Shown here: piece after piece, positions 22,565 to 34,439 of the stretch | Layout of the letters: the number at the start of each line of letters is the position of its first letter | How positions within the stretch are numbered: the stretch's first letter is position 1 | Origin: Haemonchus contortus | Taxonomy: Eukaryota; Nematoda; Chromadorea; Rhabditida; Trichostrongylidae | Reading direction: 5' to 3' | Assembly (NCBI GenBank): GCA_000469685.2 | Contig: LS997567.1 | Span: 24,808,590 to 24,872,589, forward strand | Length of the DNA: 64,000 bases | Made by a program: the position numbers and the translations under genes | Notes under the pieces: model-generated | Told to the model about the DNA's origin: nothing | Seen by the model: only the letters and a program-made list of their open reading frames with translations | Database searches by the model: none

Positions 22565-25500
22565 ATGATGTGGGGAAACCAGCTCACAATTTCGGAATCT
22601 TTACTTATACGGCTCGGATCCTGTGGGAGCCCACTCGACTGTTCTTCTTGTCCGTCTGTTATCATCTCTTCCCATTATATGACCGGCTCATCAAAATTTC
22701 GCGTTCTTCATGTATTTCACCGGATCGCGGAGTCGAGACATTCTGCGCATATCGGGCTGCGGAGTCCGGCTCGATATTGCGTACGTCGGTTGAACCTCAA
22801 AAGACATCGCTCGAGCGCTCTGTGACTTACATATGTTCAGAGCCCTTGATGTTGATGCGCTGGTCACCCAAGTCTCCGACCCGTAACAGAGCGCAGAAAG
22901 AACTGTGGAATCGAACAGATTAGCGCGACGTTCCAGGTCAGCCAGATGGTTGGTGACCCCTTTCAGAGGTCCGACCACGCTCACGCTGCTTTCTGCCGTC
23001 TCACCAGTTCTTCGCTCATGTCGTTGTCCATATTCATGGAACGCCCGAGATAAACGTATGACGAGGTCTCCTTGATGGGTGTTCCATCGATCTCCATTTG
23101 ACCTTCGTGAAGTGTGAATTTGTTTGATTGATCTGCAGCCCTATTTTCTTTCCTGCCTTTTTGAGTTCAGCAAACTTGGTCTCAGCTTCCGCAACGCTGC
23201 TTAAAAAGAGAACGATCTCGTCCGCGAAGCGGAGATTTGAGAGGAACCGTCCGTCCACACGAATGCCCATTTCGTTCCAGTCGAGCGACTTCATAACCCA
23301 CTGCAGCGCGGCTGTGAATAGCTTCGGCGAAATAGTGTCGCCCTGTCTCACCCTTTTTTATGGGAATGGGGAAAGGTCGTTGGAACAGCTTCACTGTCGC
23401 GCTGCAGCGACTGCTGCAGTCAGTGTTCTTATGCAGGGAGGGTCCACTCCTTGATCGACTAGTGCTGACAGCACCGCATTCGTTTCGGCGCTGTCAAAAG
23501 CTTTTTCGTAGTCGACAAAGGTAAGGACAAGAGGCATTCGGGGTTCTCGGCTCACTTCGATGACCATTGCAACCGCTTGGATGTGGTCTGAGCAGCTGAA
23601 TCCCACCCGGAATCCGGCCTGCTCTACAGGTTGAGCTTCATCCAGTGTTCGCGATATGCGGGTCAGAATGATCTCCGTGAATAGATTGTAAAGCACTTTT
23701 AACAAGCTTATTGGGCGATAATTGCGAAGATCATCTTGGTCTCCCTTCTTGTGAAGAATGATTTTCCGCGAGTTCCTCCACTGGTTGAGGATCTTCTCCT
23801 TCTGGAGGTAGGATGTCATATGTGTTACGAGAAGCGCATGAAGTTCGTAGCCGAGATCTTGTCGGGGCCTGGGGTTGCGCCCGTTTTCATGCTCGTAATC
23901 GCAACTCTCGCCCCCGAAGGGAGGATCCGAGGTGCTGTTCCGCCAGTGGGAATTTTAGGTTTCCGCACGTGTGTCGTGGATCGGTAGAGTTTGGTGCAAA
24001 ATCTTCGTGTAACTTCCTCTTTCTCAAATCTCGATGTTGTAAGTGTTCCGTCCTCCTTCTTCAGACACGAAAGTGGGATATTGTGGTCCTGAATATCCCG
24101 ATGGCAATTTCTCAGACTAGTTCTGTTCAAGACTGCCTCTAGGTGTGTCCTCTCTCTCTATAGCTGAAGGTCTCGCCGCACTGCTTGTCTGCAGCTGGTA
24201 TTCGCTTGCAGCCTTTCGAGATGTACGGCGTTTTGGTCGAGCCTCAAACTTCTTCTTGGTCTGAGAAGATCCTTCGTTGCATCAGAAATGCGCGGGGGTA
24301 TCCACTTGACTTAGCTTGTTCAGCTTAAGTGAGGAGGCCCCGAACCAGCGCGTCGTAGTTCGATCGGGTCATCCAAGACCTGCCAGTCATATCGGGACAA
24401 GACGTCATCCATAACGTCTCCGTCGTATACTACATGCTTCGAGCTCTTTGCGCGACGTTGAGAGATCTTTCCCAGCTTAAGACTGAATCCGATTTTACCG
24501 CGAAGGAGTCGATGAACGGAACCACTGCAAAAAGATGGAACCACACCAACATCCAGTAAGCACCACTTTCTGTTTGTTAATATGTGGTCCAGCTCAGCAT
24601 AAGTTGTATCGTTTGGAGACTCCCATGTTCAACGGTGATGTTCTTTCCTCTGGAAGAAAGAATTTCCATGGAAGAGTCGAGCCGCGGAGAGGAGTCCCGC
24701 TAGACAGTTTCCGTTCTCGTTCCTCTCCCCCCAATCCGAACTTTCCTATCCTGAACTCCTCCTCTTGTGCTTCGCCAAGCCTAGCGTTGAAATCTTCAAC
24801 AACGAATTTCTAGGACTTTTCGTTGTGGATGATTTGCTCAAGTTGGTCGTAAAACGCATCGAGCTCTACATCGTCAGCTGCAGAGTGTGGAGAGTAGCCG
24901 TTGACGATAGAGATGGTCTTCATGTGCGTATGTCGTAGGATGGCAAAGCGAGGAGACAGGATCTCGTGGAATCGACGAGATGGACGACAGATGGGTGCAC
25001 GACGAAACCAACGCCGTCGACGTTTCGCGATGGAAGCTTCTGGCGAGGAATTGTGAGGGGTCCATCGTTCATTCGTCGCACGTCGGTTCTCCTGCTCTTG
25101 GTTTTTTGCAGCGCAACCACATGATATTTAATGTAACCAGGTGCATCGAGGAACTCATGAAGAGCGGCATTGGAAGAGACTGTTCTCGCGTTGTAGGTAT
25201 AGAGTAGGAAACAGGCTCTGTGTCGTGTGGAGGGAGTGCCGGCATAGTCCCAAATCCAAGGCGCCCTGCGCAACCTGGAATTTTTTCGCCTCTCACCGGT
25301 CTCCATACCGTCTGACGCAGGAGACATCTGGGCCCAGTGCGCGGGCTACTGAGGCTATTTTATTGCTGTTTTAGCAAGCTTGCCCGCTGGAGTCTCAACC
25401 TTGCCTTGCCAGGGCTAGTGCTGAGTCTTCACCAACGTGGCTATAGCCATTCCGGATCAAAGGGAGCTGAGGCCTACTCTTAGCCGTTCAGACATGTAGA

Positions 25501-25935
25501 CGTGCCGTTGAACTATTAGTTATATATAGATATTTATATAAATGGTAACTGAAAATTGATGAAGGCTACAACGCAAAACTCCGTCGACCAGTAGGAAGTT
25601 TTGGCGAGAGTTTTCGGACCATATTAGCCGACATCTGATGGTAGTGACGAGAGCATGTTGTAAGGCGACAGGACGCCTCACCTTTGGTAGGCGGATATTT
25701 CCCGAGCGAGTCCTGGTCCTTGATCCAGAACGCGATGACTTAAAAGTAACGTATCGGGGCTTCCTGTGCGCAACTTAACGCATGAAGAACGAATTCAACC
25801 GCGACCTCGGGAGGACGGACAAGGGGGACCCAAATAAGAGGGCCGCCATCTCTCCAGTTCTTCGCACGTCAGCCTGACCACAGCTTCGAACGCGAAGCGG
25901 CAAGTCGGTCAAGAGGAACCCCCGCATGACTGAAG
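22565..25935 (-). pseudogene. RTE-type LINE, nearly full length, dead
   Basis: Minus strand. The endonuclease at 25327-24874 has YNARTVSSN, VVALQKTKSRRTDVRRMNDG and GVGFVVHPSVVH. The linker near 24540-24320 has DDVLSRYDWQVLDDP. The reverse transcriptase follows in pieces: TGATPGPDKISA (near 23860), LRNYRPISLLKVLYNLFTEI (near 23730), FVDYEKAFDSAETNAVLSAL (near 23500), MRQGDTISPKLFTAALQWVM and LSNLRFADEIVLF (23351-23034). FADE replaces FADD, so a catalytic Asp is Glu. The C-terminal part (FDSTVLSALCYGSETW) ends near 22690, with GHIM traces to about 22600. It lies inside the endonuclease region of the CR1-like LINE. Its outer limits are estimates; 25370-25935 is presumed 5' untranslated sequence. 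Confidence 0.85.
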
Positions 25936-26990
25936 AGCCCCGGAGCTTTGCATTAGAGCTTGTGATAAGATGTAAAAACCATAAAGGAACAGGAATATTA
26001 TTGTTACATAAACAAAACTTTTAAAAATCGGACACGCCTACAAGCCTAAACGCCACTCTCCCACCAAGTTGAGGTGGTAGACCGTCGGGCGGGTCGGAAT
26101 CTTTAATATTTTCATTTAGCCAAGTCTCACAGATGAAAACAAAATCCTGTTCCTGATTAGAGAAGAATTGATGAAAATGATGTAATTTCTTTGTACGGCT
26201 TCATGCATTCAGAAGAAAACTTCTCAAGCTTGCGATTAGATGACGGCTTTTTGCCCCTTTCCCGAATTGAGAAACGAGGGTGGGGAGGATTCGAGGCCGT
26301 TACAATTTTTCAATTCACCCCGATAGACCGCCCACATCTTCTGTCCCCATTCAATGCTCCGCTTTTTGGCTTTCTCGCGAAAATCAAAATCATGCTTTCT
26401 TCTTTCAAAAGTCATGCTCTTGCGTACAAAGGCGCCTGAGTAACTCGAAGAACTCAGAAGGCGAGCGTTAGATAAGGTCGTTATCCAGTGTATTTAGGAA
26501 AGCAACAAAACTTTGACTAGGGGTGGACGTAGCTCGCTAAACTTTTCCATTCGGTAGGTTTCAACAGCCCTGCATTCTACCTTCAGAAAGTCAAGCACAT
26601 CACAAACCTTGTTTTCCAATTCTCTGTTTTTCGGACGGCTTCATGCTGGTGCTCAACTCGGACGACCCCAAAATTACCATGCTGCGACCATGTTTTTCTT
26701 CACTCACTCACCAGACACTTCAATAGAAAATTTGTTCATGAGTGCGATGAGCATCTTATCGATTATAGGGTCAGTATTCCTAGCGGCGGTACATTTTAAT
26801 AGGTCGGAGGCAGAAAGGGTGGAAAAGTCGACTACCTCGAGAATCACCATCCGAAACAGTATTTCCCATTTCACTGGAACAAATTGTTTGAGTTTTGACC
26901 GAGTTACGAGTAGCGCGGGGCATGACCGGATGACTAAAGGTCGGATCAATCAGAAGAGAAAAATCGTAGGAGCGGATAATTTGTGACGAA

Positions 26991-27599
26991 GGGAAGAAAG
27001 TGCAGAGCTGATGTACTTCAAGAAACGAAAACTAGCTGACAAGTTATTTTGGGTTGCTAGGGAAGTGAACAACCTGTACAAAGATGTAATACTAAAAAGA
27101 AAATGGAAAATACCTAACTAGTTGATTGATTCCTAGAGAGCACACGACAGAGCAGCCACTCGCGGTCAATGCAGGTTGATCTGTTACGCCCGAAACTTGT
27201 GACACTAAAGGGGAAATTTGTTAGGTATCTGACCTTTTATCAATTTCTGTTATATTCCGGCAGGTATCTACTCTGCGTTTAATACCACCTATGAATTTCG
27301 CCAAAGATAACGTTTCAGAAATGTTTAGGAAGAAACCTAATATGGGAAGTGTGCCCCATTCGGATCGTAACTAAAAACCGACAGCAAGTTCCATCTCGAG
27401 CACATGGACAATTCCCCCTTCATTTTTTTTTTGCAGGAAAAGGTCTCTTTGCCTATGTTTTAAAATGATACTGCCACATCATATCTTCCCGTCGCGTCCA
27501 TTTTCACCTTACACAATTGCTTCATTTGTGCGATGTTTTCCAATTGCAGGTGATGGGTAAAGGAATGTGGTTATCCGATATCTAGAGAGGTCAAACTTT
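26991..27599. other. no gene recognised
   Basis: Nothing supportable. Short A/T-rich stretches only. Confidence 0.35.
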
Positions 27600-28580
27600 T
27601 TGCAAAAGAGAACAGGGACTGTCAAATAGTAGAATCGCTCGAGATTCGGGGCGATACCGCGCAGTTTTCGACAATTTCTTCACAATTCCTGCTGAGTATG
27701 GGGCCAAAAAAGCACGGGACGCCCTTTTTACTTCCGAAAAGAGTCAAGCGACGTATTTTGAGAGAAGCGTCGAATACAGCAAAGTCATATACAGAAATCG
27801 AGTCCTTTTCGGAGCTGGCACCATACAGAAATCGAGTCCTTTTCGGAGCTGGCACCCTTTATGATCGAAAAACGTTGCGGTGACCGGGTCGTTTTTGTCA
27901 GGAATTGCATCCGACTGATTGAAGTAGTGCTTGTCATCAATGCCTTCAATGTCTTGTCGCTCACTCTTCCTTCACTTTATGTTTCGTTTTCGAGGTTGTT
28001 TATTTCGAATGGAAACAGTTTAACCATGATGGCCCGGATGGCAATCTTACACGATCTGACGACGGATATGCCTCAATTTCCCAGATGGAGTTCAAGGGAG
28101 GAGGAATCGTGGTATAGGCGGCAGTTTTTTCACGCTTTTTCGTTTATACTTAGTTCCAAAGAAGCTCCACGCTCCACGTTATCGAGGCGTAATGCGCGTG
28201 CTCTTCTTCCTTTCTGGCTTCAGAATCGGCACCAGAACTTCGTATTTGTGCAGGATAATGCCCCGATTCACGTCAGCTGGAGCGCACAGGCCTCGTTTGG
28301 TCGGCACCGAAATAGCCTTTTGCCCTGACCTCCTATCAGCCCTGACTTACGTGCAATAGGAAACCTACAGAGATCCATGGTAAGGCAGATTCATGAACGA
28401 AACAAGCAATTGAAAGGCCTCAGTGAGCTGAAGATAGCATTCGTCGATGCATGGCACCAAGTTGACCAGGAATTGAATTGTACTTTTGAGGTAATTTGGA
28501 GTATCAGAGCTCATATGATTATCAATCGCGCAACTTTCTCTTTGTTACCATTCAGCTGTTGAAAAAATTGGTTAGTGGCT
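27600..28580 (+). pseudogene. Tc1/Tc3-type transposase, degenerate
   Basis: N-terminal helix-turn-helix traces occur at 27630-27790 (GLSNRRIARD, then PKRVKRRILREASN). The catalytic region at 28200-28330 has LLPFWLQNRHQNFVFVQDNA with the second catalytic Asp. The third motif, near 28345, reads SPDLRAIGNLQ where the family has SPDLNPIENLW, so the catalytic Glu is Gly. The tail MVRQIHERNKQLKGL to about 28480 is also family-like. Multiple frameshifts and one internal tandem duplication are present. No inverted ends found. Confidence 0.75.
27789..27856 (+). repeat. exact 34-bp tandem duplication
   Basis: ATACAGAAATCGAGTCCTTT plus 14 further bases occurs twice without change (27789-27822, 27823-27856), within the transposase pseudogene. 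It shifts the frame by one. Confidence 0.9.
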
Positions 28581-28974
28581 CTATCATTTCGAAACAAGGC
28601 AAGATGAACTTCTCTGGAAGAGTGAACGAAAATTTTGTCTGTGCTCAGGGTGCGATTTAAGGTCAAGCAATACATGTTTCTCATACTGTGACTTTTTCCG
28701 TAGTATTCTGTAAGATGAACTTCAGTGGAATTCACAGGTGGTTGATCATTACTCAACACAGGGTATATATTACCGAGAAAATTATTTTTCCAAAGACAAA
28801 ATAAGAGTAAATAGGGGAAGCTAAATGAAAGCATCTAGTGAATGGCAGACAATTGCGATTGAATGACTACCAGAAAAACGTCAAGCAACGACTGTTCAAT
28901 CTAAAGAATGCAACACACACATGAATTGAAATGATTAAGCTCTTTCAAATTTGGTGCCATGGATTGCCAACAAT

Positions 28975-31235
28975 TTAAAGGCACCGTTAACATGATTTTG
29001 GCTAATCCAGATTATGATGAAAAACTAAAGACAAGATCGAAACTAGTGCGACTGAGGTGAAGAAACTGCTTGCATCGGTGTTTTCATAGTGAAAAAAGGC
29101 CTCGAAAAAAACGTTAAAAGGGGGGCTGGACGTGAATGAAACCAGAAAAATGAAGGAGGTGGGGCGCCCGGACGAGCTCAAGAGTGCGTTTCACTGCGCG
29201 CGTATGGGTCCTGGTGCGAAGAACAGACAATGGTAATCCACAATTCATTCACTTATAAGCCTAAATAAACAAAAAAAACCTTAGTAACAGCAAAAGTAGC
29301 TCACCTTTTCCAGCCTGTAGGAGTAGGAAATCAAATAAGGGATCGCGGCAGCAAAAAGAAAAACAGAGGAAAGAAGAATGGGAGAAAAACATCGCCTCAT
29401 CAGTCGGCGGTTAGCTTTTTGTGCGTGGGTCCTAGAACGAATAATAGCAATCTGTTTTGTCTCGACACTCGTCTAACGTGACACCGATGAAGGGGCGGAG
29501 GGCGACCGTGGATACCTCTCCGGCCCCATATTATGCCCTATCCAGCCGTTTTCCGACCTCATTCCTGTACGAATGGTACCAGAGGGGGCTTCGAATTCAA
29601 ACCATGCGCAAATCTCCGAAACCTCTACTTGTGAACAGTGCCTTTAAAGGCACAGTTCACGATAATTCAATGGGCGGGAACGTCAGTGGCCTTCCCGCCT
29701 CTCGAATGATGTCACGTCAAACGTTAGAGACGAGTGTCGAGACAATAACGACTGCAAGTATTCGTTCTAGGACCCACACACAGCTGATCGCCGAGTGATG
29801 AGGCGATGTTCTTCTCCCATTCTTTTCTCCTCTGTTACTCTTTTTGTTGCCACGATCCCTTATTTAATTTCCTACCCCAAGAGGCTGGGAAAGGTGATCC
29901 ACTATTGCTGTTACTAGGGTTTTTTGCTTACTTATGCTTATAAGTGAATGAATTTTTGCTTACCATACTCACCCTGTGATATCGCACAATTAACCTCGAA
30001 CCCTCAAACTTGGGTAATTAAACCTGTATTGGACTAACAAAGACAATATAAAACAATAAAGAGATCAATGCAAGGGTGGTTAAAGCACATCGGATATAAG
30101 TGAATAGTGAATGAAGTAGGGCACAATACTAATTGGGCATAACAGCTAAAAAGGGATTTAATGAGAAATGCTTACGAGAATCAAATTACGAACAATCTAA
30201 CGTTAATCAACTAATCAACAAATATCGGCGGTCTTAATGCTAAAAGAAGAAACAAAACGCTTCTTTAGTAAAGGAATGATCAAGATGCGCACAATGCTCT
30301 GAAATAATAAGAAGGGAGGATAGGAATGCTCTATAAGAATAAAATGGGGAGGATAGGAATGCTCTAAAGACATAAAAGTAGAGAAAAATGCTCTAAAAAT
30401 ATAAAAGAAAAAGCAAAAATGCTCACACGGGTCAGGATGAACGCGACGAATGCTCTGGAAGCTCTGCCACGTACGAGCATTACCATGCGTGCTCGGTTTC
30501 CCGCGCAAACGATAGATCAGAGGAGATCACACATTGACCGTGCAGCAGAGCATCTTCAGCGTAGAAGTCGCTAAACTAATTATAAAGCATGAGAAACATG
30601 ATAGCAGAAACAAGGTAAGTAAATACTTACTAGTATGTAATGCTCTCATGCTCCCATTCTCTAGTCACGTCTGTGACACGCACCAAGACTCACACGTACG
30701 CAGTGAGACACATAGTATAGCTCGTATAAACGCCTCACTCTTCTTCATTTTTCTGTTCTGACTTTCGTTCAGGGCGGAGGTGGTGTAGTGGCAAGTGGCG
30801 CACTATCTCACACGCACGGTCAGGGGTTCGAATCCCGGATCGATGCCCGCCTAGGCCAACCAAGCCTTCCATCCCCGTGGGGTCGGTGAATTGGTACCAG
30901 ACTCGTCTGGGAGGATAAATGCACCGACTTGTACATCGGTTGGCCACCGCAAGTCATTGTATAGGCCACATACGCACTCATTACGCCACTATGATTCTGA
31001 ATGGAAGTCGAGTGCAGAAGCGCATCCCTCAGACGGGATTGATTAACGCCAAAACCTTTACCAATTATCCTTATCCGTTTTCGTCCAGCCCCCTTTTTTT
31101 CGAAGACTTTTTTCACTTTGAAAACACCGATTCAGGCAGTTTCTCCACCTTCATCGCCCTGTTTTCGATCTTGTCTTCCATTTTTCATCATAATATGGAT
31201 TACCCAAAATTGTCGTGAACAGTGCTTTTACCGCG
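28975..31235. repeat. large inverted-repeat (foldback) element
   Basis: The outermost ~150 bp at 28978-29130 reappears reversed at 31090-31232. Shared blocks are TAATCCA(G/T)ATTATGATGAA, AAGACAAGATCGAAA and ATCGGTGTTTTCA. A second inverted pair, 29222-29475 against 29705-29950, forms a palindrome of about 730 bp. Near 29637-29668 the sequence GTGAACAGTGCC TTTAAAGGCAC AGTTCAC looks like two family ends joined head to head. A SINE has entered at 30772-31070. No coding sequence. A single-arm relative is at 5933-6300. Confidence 0.65.
30772..31070 (+). repeat. tRNA-derived SINE, most complete copy
   Basis: The head has a tRNA-like A box (TGGTGTAGTGGCAAGTGGCG, 30781-30800) and a perfect B box (GGTTCGAATCC, 30825-30835), the internal RNA polymerase III promoter. 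The body contains AATTGGTACCAGACTCGTCT, TACATCGGTTGGCCACCG and, toward the end, GGGATTGATTAACGCCAAAA. The copy at 48612 shares both body and end, which defines a family of about 300 bp. Other pieces are at 6881, 12748 (minus) and 38952. Confidence 0.8.
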
Positions 31236-31478
31236 AAAAGAAATCATTGCAAGGATACTCAGCTTAACAGTAATCAAGGATGCTCGGGTATGGCATCAAT
31301 ACAACAGAAACGGAACAATCAAAAAAGGTCCGTCGGTGGGTTCAATTCAGTAGGTAACATATAGAGTTCCAAAGACCAATGTGACAGAGAACTGAGGACT
31401 GCAGAGAGCTCAGAAATCCAAGATCCAATTTCTCAGACTGCAGTAGCGATACTTATCAATATTTCGAAACAACGTTAA

Positions 31479-32497
31479 CCCTCTGACGACGACGCGCCTT
31501 TTTGCGTGGCTGGCACGCTTGACAGACGCATTTCGAAGCTTTACGATTCCGCGGCTCACCGTTGAGCCGCACTGTCCCACGGTTGAGACATTTTTTTAGT
31601 GTGGGCATTTTTTTGCTTTTTTCAAGAGTTTTTTGCATGATTTAGTCTGAAATAGGTGTTAATTGGTTATTAGTAATTATGAGTTCCCAACTTTGGTAAG
31701 ATCTGGTTCTATGCATAATATAGCTTTTAGAGTTGAAATGGATCAGCCTGCAGCGGACGATTTAGAGGGTGGTTCCGAAAGATCATTGGTCGAACCCGAC
31801 GAACATAGAACTAAAAAATAAAACTTTTCAAGCGATGCTTTGAAGGTGTTACACATGGGGGCTTAGATTTACTTAAGATTTAGATTCACAATTTACTTCG
31901 GTAGGCGGCCCACAAGCAAGGACTCAGCCGCTATATTTGAGACTAATGGACGGACTTAAATCAAGGAATGCATCTCCATACCGATAAATAGTGAATGACT
32001 TGTTGGAGCATGGCACCCACATGTCCGACACTCGAAAAGGCGAAAAGGAATACAGGAATACTAATAAAAGTCGAGGCAGTCAAAAGGAGGGCAGGTTTTC
32101 AGTAAATTTGTTACAAGCAACTATCTCGAGCTTATGGAAGTGTTCACACCCCTATACGTTATGGATTCACACCCCTACAAGACGAGTCAATTCTAGGGGC
32201 AGTAGATGTGGAAGTCATTCTTATATTGATCGTTTTCAAAAACGCACGAGAAGTGTGATTTCCAGGGAACAAACTGAAGTTCTTAGTAGTTTTCAAAAAT
32301 TAGCAATGTTTTTTCAAGCCCACTTTGTGTGTAGCATCATTTGGTGATTGGAAACCTATTAAATACAGAAAACTCCAAGTAAAACTAAAAATCGAAAAAA
32401 ACGAGCGATGAGAAGGGTGCGGTCCATCATTGAGCCGCGTTGTCCCACTCGACCGAAAAACCGTGGCTCACCGTTGAGCCGCGCTGTCGTCAAAGGG
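31479..32497 (+). mobile_element. piggyBac-type remnant
   Basis: The left end is TTAA then CCCTCTGACGAC (TTAA at 31475-31478). The right end is GTCGTCAAAGGG followed by TCAA, a mutated TTAA. CCCT..GACGAC ends at a TTAA target are the piggyBac signature. Subterminal GGCTCA(C/A)CGTTGAGCC motifs occur near both ends. Inside, an acidic N-terminal-like frame starts at ATG 31738 (MDQPAADDLEGGSE) and stops after 27 codons. 31991-32110 encodes LLEHGTHMSDTRKGEKE, like the LLE.GT..CGT.R..R region of piggyBac transposases. The catalytic core is otherwise deleted. Confidence 0.7.
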
Positions 32498-32501
32498 TCA
32501 A

Positions 32502-34439
32502 GGAGAAACATCTTTACAAGAAATGTTTCTGCAGCAAACGCTCCACCTTAGTAATCAAAGTAAAAAACCTTTTTGCTCGATTGCGGACAGGAACATCACC
32601 TAAGACTATGTCAGGCGAGCAACGAAGTTCACCATCAGGCGAGTAATCAAGTTTACCAACTTCACTAGGCTCTAATGCGCATTGAGTGTTTGGTAACAAT
32701 GAGAAGAACCACGGATACATTGTCGGCGAAAGCTCAACACGTTGGCGACCATGCGTCCCGATGCCGGGACGCAGGTTTTTGGTTCGCTGGGTATTCATAT
32801 TATTTATCAGGTGTTCCTTTAATTTTTCACGCTTTCATGTATCAGCTGAGCTCACAGCCTTCTTGAGAATTTTGAAGCACTGCGGTCCAGGAATCATTCA
32901 TTTCTAACTAGAGATATAAGAGTAAATAAAGGTTAATGTAAGGACAATATAAAAGCGCGGTCGCCAATGGATTAAAGGCTCAGAGTTGGAGCGTGCAAAT
33001 ACGGATCGAATGTATGCGGCGGCTTGTGGTGCGGATGGACTCTACCCCTACGGGGAGTGGGGAGGTGGAAGAAAGAATGTGCGCAGGAGTTTCCTCCACT
33101 GGACTTGGAGCGTTCGGATCTGACAGGAGGTAAAGGCGACAGTATTAAAACACAGATAGTAGGCTGCATCAACAGAACGAACGTACGACGATTTGATGGG
33201 GTTCCTCCTGTACAAATAAAAGCTCGAAGAGGCATCGACGACGGCACGTTGAGTCTCTTGAGGAATTATTACTCAGGGGTTTTTTTTGTTTACTTTTCAA
33301 GAGCAGCAACTGTGTTGTGTCACAGAGCGTGAACTGTCGTCTTCGAAGAAGTCTATTTGAACTAATTAATTGGCTTGTCGCCGGAAAATCCGCAGGTCAG
33401 GGAAAAACTGTGATCATTAGGAAGCACAGATAGCATCTAGTGCCCGAAAGATTTTCAGACACTGGACTTCAGACTTCTTCTCAACGTGGGCAGGTGCCCC
33501 GTTTTGTTGAAAAATAAACTCTAGCTAGAATAAAAACTTCACTCTCAAAAAAATATTTGGCCCATAGCGGCATCTTTCCAAGAGTGCTTTTCAAGAAATA
33601 TTCTAAATGTTTTGGCATGTTCCTCGACAAAAATGAGCTTCCTTCGTCCGACGGCACAGATTGTAGCTATGAGAACCTATCTGAATTCTTCCACTGCCAG
33701 AGTGCACTGGTTTCGCAGCCCGTAGCGGCGAAAGCACTGTAGTCTGGCAACTGAACTTACCTTCTACGCTGCACATAATGTGTGTGCTGGATGCGAATAG
33801 ATTAAAACAGGTTTTTTTCCTAGTCTTTTGTTCCTGGCTCGCGATCGACTCTTTCAGTCGACATAGCGGACATATTCAATTCAACACGTGGTACAGTTTC
33901 CTCGAAAAGAGGTAGTAGATGAAGCAGGACGACCGGATCGAAGCTTGTCGTTGACCGGCTCAGGCCTCGCATTTCAGCAAACCATTGTGCGATAAATGTC
34001 GAAACGACGGGTGATTAAGGAAACAGATTCATCAGTTGTGCGTGATGCGAATGGTGATCGAATTGCGTAGACATGGCTTCACCATTTTTCAAAAATCGAC
34101 GGATTCAGATTAGCAGACCAGGCGTGTGAGCCGATGTATACTGTAGCGGTTTTCTAATCGTAACCTTTCTAGTGGAGGGATACAAGAAAAATTTTGACAT
34201 CTCAAACCTCACCCTAATCGAACTAGGTTATACACTTCAACCTCAAAAGTGAGGGATCACGTGACTACGCGCAGAAGCTTTACTATCGGAGGAATTTCTT
34301 TATTGCGAGGTTAGCGATAATTGCATTTTTTGCATCTCATTTGCGCTCGACGTTAGTACCTGTACATTCAAGGCATGATAGAGGGGCAGAAATATCTCAG
34401 GGAGTTCGGTAGGCAACAGTAGACATGAAGGCATGAAAG
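32502..34439. other. no gene recognised
   Basis: A 94-codon minus-strand frame (32514-32798) and a plus frame (33024-33332) look protein-like in places, but no splice-supported model or family could be assigned. Confidence 0.3.

Larger units (their letters stand above)
18600..26990 (-). pseudogene. CR1-like LINE, minus strand, cut by later insertions
   Basis: Pieces read on the minus strand in the expected order. 26950-26200: an ORF1-like stretch with ELENKVCDVLDFLKVECRAV and GAFVRKSMTFERRKHDF. 26160-25950: endonuclease start with FVFICETWLNENIKDSD. 22560-22134: endonuclease with RFILVYSPPN and LIILGEFNLDIDW. 21640-21272: reverse transcriptase with NFRPISITPVAVKVVEKIIR and EQHGFSEG. Near 21210: FFNLSEAFDRV. 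18985-18629: C-terminal tail with GYDERLRLFGL and FKRRL. The YADD block is deleted. An RTE LINE (22565-25935) and a second (19015-20960) interrupt it. Its 3' untranslated part may reach the (TTTA)n tail at 15061, in which case the Helitron pair sits in it too. Confidence 0.75.
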
